NCBI GenBank assembly: GCA_024704765.1
Contig: JAKMXF010000325.1
Coordinates: 275,739-339,738, forward strand
Direction of reading: 5' to 3'
Length of the DNA stretch: 64,000 nt
DNA from: Oopsacas minuta
Taxonomy: Eukaryota; Porifera; Hexactinellida; Lyssacinosida; Leucopsacidae
Made by a program: the position numbers and the translations under genes. Every line of letters starts with the position of its first letter. Position 1 is the stretch's first letter. Below the pieces are notes generated by a model that had not been told where the DNA came from, did not search any database, and saw only the letters and a program-made list of their open reading frames with translations. Positions 13,101-25,900 of the stretch are shown in pieces.

Positions 13101-16100
13101 AGTTCTTATACTAATAATTACTGGTCCTCACTTATTATGAACTAAAATTCTTTAATCTTGCTATAAAGAGTGGATGCTGGGGCACTGTTGTATAATTCAC
13201 AAATAATTGAAATGGTTTGACGTTGCACATTTTGCAATTTTCCCGAATGTACAATGGCTAAATGCAATCCTGATTAATTAAAATACAAATCAATATTATT
13301 AAATTGCATTTATCGTTTGTCTATCTGTTTATTCGTTGTCAAGGAAAGGATTTATGGTATGCTGAATCGAATTGGAATTTCTCAATTCTGAGATATCGCA
13401 TAACTATGTACTTATGATTTATAGTGTTTATCAAGAAAGTAAACATAATTCAATAATAATAATGTGCAATACAAGTGTGGGCAGAAATTACGAATAAGGA
13501 GTATTTAAGAGATCGAATCATTTTAACAATAATGTGATATACCAATTAATATTGAATATGGTTAATCCCATTCTCACACCTTTTGATGAAATTTCAAAAT
13601 ATTGCTAGAAAGTTGCTTGCAACAGTTATTTAGGGTAATCAGACACGTAAATTCCAAATTTTATACTTAGACTTGATAATGCCATAATATTTAATTATTA
13701 TCTGTCCTGCCTAAGTGATAGTATCAAAGAGTTTAAGATAGGACGAGTTCGATTAGAGCGTCATACTATCTTGTAGGAACTAACGAAATATTTTGCTTTT
13801 GCATAAGGATAGCGTTCGCAAACCCCATAACGCAAATATGCATTTCGCAGGAACTAGCAGAGATCCACGCGGTGGACGGATCTCAGCTAGTTATAATCAT
13901 ATTTAATATATTAGTTGTTTTATGAATATAAAGTAAACAAATAGTTGAAATATCTCAATGATCGTAGAGAATTGCTCTTAACGGCTACAATGGGGTAACA
14001 AAGTATACTGAATCCGAATTTCGCATTTACAAGTTTCTCATATGTAAATATATTGTTGTTGTTTTAGGAATATAAGTAAACAAATTTCTAAATAGTTGCA
14101 AAAACTTTAACGGTTATTCTAGTGTAAGAGAGTACACGTACCCTGATTCCAATTATGATATTGTCCATAAAATATAGTGAGTACACAAAATTCGAAATAG
14201 TATCAGAAACTTAGTTCAATGGTTATACTAGGGTAATCGAGTACGCTGAATCCAAAATTCACACTTTCATATTACTCCTATCTAAATAATAGTTGTTCCT
14301 ATAAATACAAGTTGAGGGATGAAGTGCCGAGTTACATTTGCAGCATGAGCAAGCGAAGTTGCTCGTCTGAAATGAAAAGTCAATGCATTTGTATGGACAA
14401 CGAAATCATTTCAGTACATTATCGGCCTGTGAAGTCCTTTCAATCAATATGACATCGCTGGTACGTATAAGTACTCCAGCCTACAGATAAGAAATATATG
14501 CCATATTGGGACGTGAAAGGTCAAATGAGAGTATACTACAATTGTAAAAAATTTACATTTTTTATCCTGGACATTTCTTCTTCATATTTCTCGACAGGAG
14601 TGATGACATCAAAAGGAGCAAGAGACCAGAAGGCTACGAACAGATGCACAGTAATGTCTTCCCACACTTTATCTGGATATAGTAGCTTGGTGTCAGAATG
14701 TATTCCTGTCAGAGACTGATCTACTGCCTCGATGTAGAGATTCTTTGCAATAGAGAATGTTATCTAAAAGGAAGATAGATAAATATTTATTGAGTGAAAG
14801 ATATCAACAAATACTACAAGATAGATAGGAGATAGCTAAAAACAGAAATGCTTTGAACGAATTCACTGCTAAATTTACAATGGAAATTGCATTATGAGTG
14901 CTCAGACTAGTTAATACTTAACCGAATACTGCCGGGAAATGTGTGATTTTATGACGTCGAAATCTCGTTTAGTGGTGCGGGAATTAGTTAAAAGGAATTG
15001 GTAAAATATTATTGAGATACAACTGGGATAATATGTAACTACGATTATTTTTATTTTTTATGAACTGACCAATACATTTTTACGTTAAGTATTAGGTAAA
15101 CATCAAGCATAAATATGGAAAAATACATTTTCTCAATAATTATAAACTGAGAATTACAACTTCACAAACTTTTCTTGGACAAAATTCACACATATGACGA
15201 TATTATGACGTTATTGCCACCTTTTGGGATTTTCGAGAAATCACATTATCAGCCTCTGCACTGCACAGCCGGTATAAATGATAGAAGATTGAAATTTGAA
15301 TCACAGGTACCCCTCAATATGCCAAATGTTCTGACGTCATGATTTTGGCCAAATGCATGTTCATCATGGTTTTATTACGTCATCATGACTCTACTAAAAT
15401 ATCCCGAATTTCGTATCTTTTTAGAATTCATGATACTCGAGGCACGAAATGCCGATATCAGTAACCAAAAGTCACGTCGCAGCCCCAGCATTAGCACAGA
15501 AGGCCGTTAAATGCAATTTGGATGGACCAACTCGAGGCACAATGTGTCGAGTATATCCCGTCGGGTAGTGACGAAAAAGGACACAAATACAGTTGTTTCA
15601 TACTTAAGCTGAAAATGCACAAAGCTTGAGTATATGTCCGCCCGTTGCGGTGCAACCTAGCAAGCGAAGCGGACTAGTGATCTAACTATTTACTAAACCG
15701 ACAAAATGTTCATGTCCAAACGAGTGTCGGTTTATGCAGGTTCCACTGCGTTATCACTGAATCATGTATATACGTGAAATTGATTGAGATATTAATATTT
15801 ATTAGAATTTGTTAATAATTAATTGAAACTTACTTTGGGTTTCTCTTGACTGGACTCCATCTCTTTCTGTAGTTTAAGCAGCTTAGTCCTGATGCTGTGA
15901 TTAATAGCTTGTCTCAGTAGATAGAATGCAGCATCTGCTCCTATGTGATACTTGCTAGCTAGCTCATTCAGTCCTGGTACGTGTAGAGTATATTCCTCAG
16001 GTGATAAGTGACAAGCCATGAAGTCTATGAATTGTACAAGCGTGTCCTGACACTGATCGTATAAGTGTGATAGTAATTTGCAATGATATTCTGTTTCGTC

Positions 16101-19100
16101 TTTGAACATTAAGAGATTTCTACAGATTGTAAGAAATTGTTAAAAGTGAGGGATTGTGTCGAAGATTCACAATTTGAAACATACATTCTTTATTAGATAT
16201 TTCTAAACAGACATATTAATAATGTCATGATGTGAGACACAAATAAGCAGTGGGTCATGAGATAACTTTTTTATCGATGGATAATAAACAACCAAACATT
16301 TCGTTCCTTTGCATTCCAATAATCAATGGTAAATCCCCACACCAACAACTAGAGGGGGCTCAAAAAGACGAATTCAGCATATACATATATGGACGAATTG
16401 TCATGGAAGGAAATATCTGTATCCGTTTCTTAGCATACATGCATACCTGTGTTGAGCCATGAGAAGACACAAAGGGAGACCTAGATGTTCCTCTACAAGT
16501 GTCTCCCTCAGTCTAGTAGAAGATCTCTTGATATTCCTGATCTGAGAGAAATGCCCTGCCTCAGACTTGAGCAGGTCTCCACCCAGCAGAGCCTCTATCT
16601 GACTATCAGTAATATCCTCTGAGATATCTATCCCAGACATTTTCTGTACCACTTCCTTCAGGACTAGAAGATCAAAGCTCTTACCTGACTTCAGTTGATT
16701 AGCCACGTATTGGATTAAACCTAAATAGAGATAGACGTTAAATGAATTTTAAAATGAGTATACAGTTTGTATTCAATTGATTGTATCGTATTAACTTAGT
16801 AAATCCCAAAAATTTCTTCTGTTGTTTCATTAAGGAAAAAACAAGATACTGTGGACTCTCGCTAATGCAATCCTTACGCTTAGATGTTAATTATGTTATA
16901 ATTAGCAATACCTACTTGACATACCCAATTGCAGATGGGGAATGGTATCTTGGAAAATTGCATAACCATCGTATGACGAGCTGGAAATATAACAGTGCAA
17001 TGCGAAGTAAACTAAGCTAGAATTCATGAAATTGACCATGTTGGAATAATTCAGGTTATTTCCTATATTAAGATGGGTAGCAGTTAGCATGGAATCATAC
17101 TTTATCTATAGCGGATCTATTATAGACATTCGAAATTCGATCATTAGAATGAGCCTGCTTGAAGATTTTACTTACCAGTAAGTCCAAGTGAATAATACTT
17201 CCTGTATAGTGTGCCGGTAAATGTAGCTAAGCATTGTAACCATGAAGATATGTTAGTATCCTCCTGCTTCATCCTTTCCCTAACAGGATTACTCAACGCT
17301 TCTATTATACAGTAGGAGAGCATGTCGAATGCTAAATTAGTCAGAAACTTCATTGAATCAACAACAGGCTGAATGAGATTATCAAACTTCTGTATTTGCG
17401 AGAGGAGATAGTCGAACACTACCCCAGAGTTGCTGTGTACTAACTTACCCAACTGTCTACCTATCTGCTTTGCATTGTCCTTAGTGAGACGCTTCATACA
17501 GTAGCGGAGGTTATCAATCACAATTGCTTTAGCTCGCATCAATATAGGAGTACTTGAATAGGAGACGTTCTTCCAGGCACCATATATTGAATACCTATTT
17601 TAAGGGGCAAATATTTAATATAGAATAAACTTGGTAGATATTGTATACTATTTGTGTAGTGTTAACCCAAGTCAGAGGTGTAGCTAAGATGGTGCGGGGT
17701 GGTGCGGGGCACCACCTCGGAAGATGCGCATCATCTGAACTTATTCAAACTAATGTAGGTTGAAATTAGCAAGATAGTACAGAATATTTAATAAATTTAG
17801 TTTCTGTATGGTTTCAGGTTGTAATGTTTAGATTTAGGACAATCTATGAAATAACTAAATCTCGTTCTTGAGCTACTTGACTCATAATTACTTAATAACT
17901 CAGGTCTTTGTTTACACTGAGCACCATTGTCAACAAAGACCTGGCTACGTAATTAAACAAGTCTCATATTTGTTAAAAGGATTCATTATAGGTCTACAAA
18001 ATTTGTAATATTTTCTATGGGAGTTTACCGACGGTCTTCAAATAGATCGTCGATAAAAAGATACAGTTCGGATTAAAATTCAAACTGGTAAATAAGACCA
18101 ATTATAAAATGACACAAATATATCTAATCATCTCCACATAAAGATAATAATCATAATATGATGCATAATTGGGAGATAACATCCATAAGAAGTTAGGCAA
18201 ATGCCAGCTAGGTAAGGAGTAAAGTTGTTTTTGCAGAAATTGGTCCAGGGGACCATTTTCTACAAATTTCAAAATATTCGTAGATTTTTAGACCTCCTTG
18301 CCCTATTGCGTTAGCACTTTTCAAGTTTTTAGGCTTCTAACTATGACTATTCATTAATATATGACTTTGGTTCTTTTTCTATATGAGTTGAAAACATTAG
18401 CAGAAATTAGCCAGGCGGATGTAGTAGGAAGCGATGGAGCGAGCAACTAACTGTAAGAGATGGATCAGCGTAAGGGGGCTTCAAACCCAGAAAATAATTT
18501 GATTATTAAGCTATATCTGGACATATTTGACTGAAAATTCATACAAGTATGGGTTCCTACCTGTTTGAGTACCTGAAAACTAGGATTTATGATGCCTCCG
18601 AGGCTGGTTACATGAAGGGATAATCAGGATATCCAAAATAACATTGTGCTGCCTCTGGAAAGAGGCTAGCGAGAACATAGTTACTATGATTATTCATTAA
18701 TTTATGATTTTGTGTTCTCTTTGTATACTATCTGGCCAAAAAGTATTGGAAGTTTGGAATAATCTGCCACAATTGACACATAGCACCAAAATGCGTGCAA
18801 CTTTAGTTGCATAGACTAAAAATTATTCCAAATGATAAATATATCATAACAAGCTTCAAATTTATTCTACTTTCTGTTATGTCATAGAATCTTTCAACGT
18901 ATTCTCGCCGTGTGCCACGAACGGTACAGTGTTCCATTACTTTTTTACCAGGCAGTGTATTTAGAAATAGCAGTATAATAAACGGTTGGATACTAAAGGC
19001 TTGAATTAATGTTGAATTCAGTAACAATTCAAATATTATGAACTTGTTGGTATCTGCCCCCATTTACCGTATACTATAGTACTTATATATGTATATAGCT

Positions 19101-19390
19101 GGAACCTTGTACTTTAGCAAGTAAGGTAACAATGTGTAAAATTAGTGAGGATTGTCAATTTCGGTGATTCTTGAAGTACGTACTAAGTACTACAAATGTA
19201 AAATAGATAGAGATGAGATTAGAAACCCAAAAAATCAATCCTAATTGACAGCAATCATAAATGTAGAACTGGGGGTCCAATTTCTGCAAGGGGGACCCAT
19301 GGCCTACTTAACACACGGCCGAATATTATTTTTATAATTCAATGTAAACTTGTAAAATTTTGTTAATAAATTGATTCAAAAGAGTTTATG

Positions 19391-19429
<39 letters not shown>

Positions 19430-19872
19430 TGTAGTATACAACAAATCTTTACGATTCAAGAACCTTTCTACGAAACTATTAGTCAACCACCTAACGAAGA
19501 ACCCGATAATACTCCAGATGTCACAATCAATACCACAATTACAACAGATTTAGAATATACTAGTTCAGAAAATTCAAATGATCATCTCTAAACCAAACAT
19601 GATTACATAGCCTGTCAGCAATCAACTTTTTCACAAACCACCATTGCTCAAATCCACTTTATATAGTAACTCCCATAAATAATATTAGTAAGCCCATATA
19701 CGCTTTATCATCCTTTGTTACTCAGAAATCTAGAATGTTCCTTCAAACCTTAGAATAGCAGCAATCAGTTATATTTAGTACTATAGTTGTGTTTGTACTG
19801 ATGAGCTGGATAAATAGCCAGCGAAACAAATTATGTTATTGTCTACTACTATTAAATCTACATATACTCTTT

Positions 19873-19943
<71 letters not shown>

Positions 19944-22900
19944 GTACGCATGAGTTGAAACAATTTTTGCAACAAATTCTCAAAAATGTAATATTTCGAA
20001 AATTTCAAAATTTGATGAATGATTTATCAATATTAATATCATAATTTTAAGAGCCTAACCCATATGAATGATGGCCGTAAGGACTTGCTAAGTGGTTTCA
20101 ATAAATTCTTCAGATATGAAAACCCTAGAAAGTTCAAGATGACAGATGTGTGAATTTGGATCGGACAGGACAGTAAGTAAAGCAGATAGCAAATAGTGTT
20201 AGATGTTTAATTAGGTTGCCTATAGTATAGTTGTTTCATGTCAGAAAAATGTTTCAAAGCTCTCAAACTAAAGAGCTATCAAACAAAGCATTAAAGTACT
20301 TATTACTAATGGCATAGTCGATAAACGCTGTATATAAACACTGATTCTATTAAACTACTCAATCTTTTGGTATTTCAAAATATGCAACAGTCCTTCCTGA
20401 AGCATATACGTGTTTTCCACGCGTGCATGATAACAACAATTGGGTTTCTCTCTCTGATGTACATAGAATCCTACACATCCCCGATTCAAGATGATATCCT
20501 TGAGAGAGGAATTCTGACGATAAATACTTACCCTCTGTTTGTGAGTGCTATTAATATTGGTGGATTAATAGGATCTTTGATTGCAGGACCAATTAGTGAG
20601 TGGTTAGGTACGAAGACTAGTTTAATTGTGTTCTCACAACTAGGCACAATCGGGGGTATTTTGTTAGTATGGGCAAATGATGGTGTATCCATGACATTTG
20701 CAAGAGGAATTATTGGAGTTTACAGCTCATTTAGTCTGACCTGTGTACCTCTATATAATATTGAAGTCGCTTCAAAATCTTCCTGGAAATTCTATGGTGG
20801 GATACAGGCTATGTCAATTAGGATGGGAGTTTTCTTGAGTTATTCATTGGGAATTTGGCTACCATATCGTTGGCTTGCTTTTGTCTATTTGGTAATGGTT
20901 GTGTTCATGAATTTGAATTTAGTTTTCTTACCGGAGAGTCCCAGATGGTTGAGGAAAAAAGGTTGGAATGAAAAGGCTGAAAAAGCAAGAGAATATTTCT
21001 TCGATGTTACCAAAGAGAACACTGCTCTTGTTCCAGATGATAAACCAGAGGAACCAGATTCAGCAAAAGACGACAATTCTCCCAAATTAAGAATCTCGCA
21101 GAAGATTCGTAGCTACCTAGTATGGCCTGTAATAAGACCGTTATTAGTATCATGTACAATGGCTTCATTCAAAACATTCTCTAGCAACGAGTATCTATTT
21201 ACATATGCCGCACACACTCTAGCAGAGGCGGTGAGCATCAATTCGAGGGTTGCTGCAGTTTTCTATCCGATATCTTTGGTAATAACTGCTATCATATTTC
21301 TATTAATAATTCATAAAGTAAATTGGAAAAAATTGCTCATACTAGCAACATTTATACAAGCAATAGCCAATGTGTTACTTAGCGCTACATTTTATTTTTC
21401 CGTTGAGATGTTACGCTGTACTCATGAGACAGGATCAACAATCTGTGATGTATTATTATTCGCTCCAATGCCACTAATTATGTTGTATGGGTTCGCTTAT
21501 ACTATTGGGCTGGGTTCCATTTACTGGTGGCTATATGGCAAAATTCTCCATCACCATTACATCAAGATTTCTGCAGGGATTGTCGTTTTCACATATTTCG
21601 CATCGTGTATACTTAATCAGCTGATCGCACCATTAATAGTTGAATATTTGGGAGCCTTTGTTATATTCTTGATTTATGCTGTTCTATGTTTTATTTCTAT
21701 TCCTATTCAGTGTAAATATTAACTATTGTATTATTTCTGTATAAATACAAAACAGATATTAAGGAGTATAAAAAACAGAAATAACAAAATATGAACAATA
21801 GAGAAAGTTAAAATACTAGCAAATGGCAAATGATGCCTACGTAAAATGGCTAAGAAGTACATGGTAGAGCTTACCTCCCTCTACTTGGAATACCCAAACT
21901 ATTATTCATCCAGACAAGTCAATTGTATGATATTTTAAAAGAATTGCATGATAATTTTGGTCATCAGTGTGCAAATTACATCTAGAATATTACAAAAGAA
22001 CGATATTCCTGGCCTAAGTGTCTTGATACAATTCGCAATTATGTCAAAAGTGTGAACGGTGTATCCATTCAAACGTCCAATTCAGCCACTCACCGAAAGT
22101 ATGGAAAATTAACAACACTAATCTAAGAAGTAATGAAATCACAAGTTCTATCTTTACATTATAAGCCCCTGAGATATATATTATCATTGTCTAGGACTCT
22201 AGATTTTAGTCAGTATAATTTATCTTCTCATTGATCACTAATTATTACCTTATTTCACTGTTGAATATTTTGTAAAGATGGTAAAGGTCACGAGATGAGA
22301 AACAATAAATATATTGTTATTTAAATAGTGCTAAGTAATGTAGGAGGGCTATTTGTATCAAATCTATTATAATTTGGTACAAATGGCCCCCCTTAGTTAA
22401 TATACAGTAAACATTGGATTTAACGACATCGGCTTTTACGACAAATCGCTTATAACGACTCATTTTGCTCGCCCAGAATCTCGCAGCATTATTCTGCACA
22501 CGCCATACCTCGGGTATAACGACCTGTCAGATAACGGCACATTGAATATAGCGGCACATTTTCTATGCCTGCTCCATGCAAATCCCATCGGATATTACGA
22601 CATTTGGGCTGTCTGTACTGTGGACTAATTAGTGAATAATTAAGGGTTTAATAATTGACGTAATTATAAAGGAATGATATTCTCCTGTTTTGAATCAACA
22701 GCACCTGGCTTCTTACGAAAATGCATAATTAAAGCTATTGTACGTACAATGTAATGCTGAAATTTCATTGTCATTGATTCGAGCGGAGTTGGCAAAAGGA
22801 AGCGGTTTTCTTTTGCTTCCTCGGATTTAGCGACAAATCGAAAATAGCGACTTCGTTGGCCTGCCCAAACGAGTGTCGTTAAATCCAATGTTTACTGTAT

Positions 22901-25900
22901 ACGATTTTAAGCAACAAGGGAAGCCAAATAGATATAAATGAAGCCATTTGAATTGTCACTAAAAGTGCTTCGTAATTAAGGGAGACCATTTGTACCAAAA
23001 TCTATGACGATTTGGTACATATGGTCCCCCGGACCAAATATCCACGGGGGACCATTTGTACAAGAACACTCGCCATTTGAATTTTAGGTTCTGCCTCCTA
23101 CGTTATACTTGTGAAGCTCTAATAATTAATTGATAGAATTCGTATATGCAAACTATAGTTACTCAATACTTTATTCATATTAAGAACATTAATGGATTTG
23201 AATAGTATCTGTAATTATTTCTTTATGGTGTTTAGAAAAACAATAATTATCGGACGATTGAAGCACGTCAATCTATTGTATATACATGAATAATGAAAAC
23301 AAGCAAATGATCTGCGGGCCACGGTTTGAGCACCCTTGCACTAGCGGTTAATTCGTACATACCAGGTTGTCCAAAAAGTTCGCGGAATTGCAAATATATT
23401 TTATTTATCAATGATCATACTCAACTAATTATTGTTCATAGTTTTCAATAAATTCACCCTTAACCTCGATACATTTCTTCCATTTTGATGGGAGTTTATT
23501 TATTCCTGTGGTGAAGAATTTTTCAGGGGTACCTTGAATCCATGAATTTACAGCGGACCTAAGGTGCTCAAAATCGCTGAAACGTTTACCTCTAAGTGGT
23601 CTTTTCATTTCTGAAAAAAGTCAGTAGTCGCTGGGCGCTAGATCTCGGCTGTATGGGGGATGTGGGAGTAATTCGAACCCTAAATGTTGAATTTCATCCA
23701 AAGTTCGCCTGCTGGTATGGGCTGGAGCATTATCATGCTGAAGCAAAACATAAGAACTCAACTTGCCACGCCTCTTAGACTTGATAGTTTCGCGCAATTT
23801 CTTCAGAACTTGAACATAGTATTCAGTATTTATTGTTACTTTGTTAGGTAACCAATCAATCATGATTATTCCCTTTGTGTCCCAAAAAACTGTTGCCATC
23901 CGTTTACCTGCTGATGCGACGGCTCTGGGTCTAATAGGAGTTGCTTCATGCCTACGCTTCCATTGACTCGTCTGTAAACTTGTCTTAGGCTCATAAAAAT
24001 GTAACCAAGTCTCGTCCCCTGTGACTAAACGATCAAAGAACCTTGGCTCCTTCTTAGAAATCCGTAAGAGCTGGCGACAAACACGAACCCTTTCAATCCT
24101 TTCAGATTCAGATAACAATTTGGGAACCCAACGAGAAAGAACTCTCGACATTCCCAATTGTTCAGTTAGAATCTTATCAAGTATTGATTTTGACATCCCC
24201 AATTCTTCCTCTAACTGCCGCAGAGTCACACGTCTATCTTTATCAAGAATGTTTGATATAATTTTGATATTTTCTTGGTTGAACATGTTTTCGGACGACC
24301 AGGTCTTGGGTTATCATCAACAGTTGAATGCCCATCATTAAATCTATCAATCCATTTGTAAACCATCGATTTACCAGGGCATTTACTACCATAAACCTTT
24401 TCCATCTCGTAGAGAATCTCGCTTCCACTTTTATTTTGTTTCCAGAGAAACCAAATGATATATCGTTTCCCATCTTCTGAGTTTTCCATTTTAGAAAAAA
24501 ATACGACAATCGTAAATGATGCTAAAAGAATACCTAAACCAAACTTTTTGATTACAAAAGTTAGGATAATTGAGATAAGGGATATTACAATTAATCGAAA
24601 CAATATGCTAATTGATAGTGTATATAACACAAACTAGGGATAAAATTTCGCGAATTTTTTGGACAACCTAGTACAATAATAAGAAATAACAAACACTGTA
24701 TACTCACTAAAATATATGAAACAGTAATAAAAGGTGTGTAGAAATAAACCATTGTGAATCAGAAGTCCATTTAGACAAATAGCTTACAACAGTGATGGCA
24801 ACCTGCGTCTCAGGGGCTACATTCCTGCGGCCTCAGATCAATTTTTTCGAATAGAAATCACTACATATGGGATGCATATATATGTTCACATTCCATTCAG
24901 AAATGAAAAATACCGTATTTCCTTGAATACAGCGGGCCTGTGAATAGAGCGGGCAGATTGAGAGCGGCAAAATTAATAGAAGGCGTGCGTACAATTCAAG
25001 GAAATACGGTATGTAATAACAATAGATCATACCTAATCTCATATGGATATAGCTTTATCATATTCCACAGTTCTTCCATCAGTCCGCAGTTAGCTCCAGA
25101 GAGAGATATGCTTGGTAGAATGACAGTATCGATAAGACTAATGAAGTTTTGAAAACAGCGTTCCTAATCAAACAGAATAGTTAAAAAGAATGTAACTTCG
25201 GCTAGATTCGCGGATTTGGATAAAAAATGCCAAGCCGACAGACTAGGAGTGCAACTCAGGCATCTCGGTCATGTTCTACCAATACAAATTAATTGTCGTA
25301 GAGTGGGAAATATATGAGATATAGACTTGAAAATATCAAAATTGGAATCTACAAACGCAATTACACCTGACAAGTAGCTGAAACGAAATTACTAGATATA
25401 TCATTTAGAATGTGTAAAAAGGTGTGAAAATATGATTAATCATATGATAATTCTGTAAAGTTGTAACTTTCAGAGACTTTGAAAATGTCAAAATCGGACA
25501 TTACGCATCCAATTACCCCTGACAACATATTGGAACATAATCTCTATCATGATTTTGAATTTAATAATGACATAATCACCAAAAAGTGTGAAAAGTTCAC
25601 TTTAGAAAAAATTCGTACCCGAGGTGCAAATCTCCTACCTAAAATGGATATGTATACAAATTTTCATGTAAATCGGACTGCTAGATTTCGAACGACCGCG
25701 CGGACGGACGGACGTCTTACATCGTCCATGCCATTAGGGCACCACCTTATAGGAAGGAGTTGCACTAAAATCTAAAATCATAGTCTGTGCCGACGAATTT
25801 TCTTTTAGGCCGCTGCTAGTCGGACACTTGTTTCAGTCCACCTACTGCATTAAGTGAGATGAAATAGGAGTAATCATATGATAAATTAAATAGATATGAA

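Noticed and set aside
19388-19591. 67-aa frame with a poly-Asn start
   Set aside because: The start is the AAT microsatellite read in one frame. The remainder ([15 protein letters not shown]...) has no recognisable match and no promoter or splice support.
22664-22888. Frames inside the pogo-like MITE
   Set aside because: They arise from inverted subterminal repeats (AACGACAAATCG type) and carry no transposase motif.
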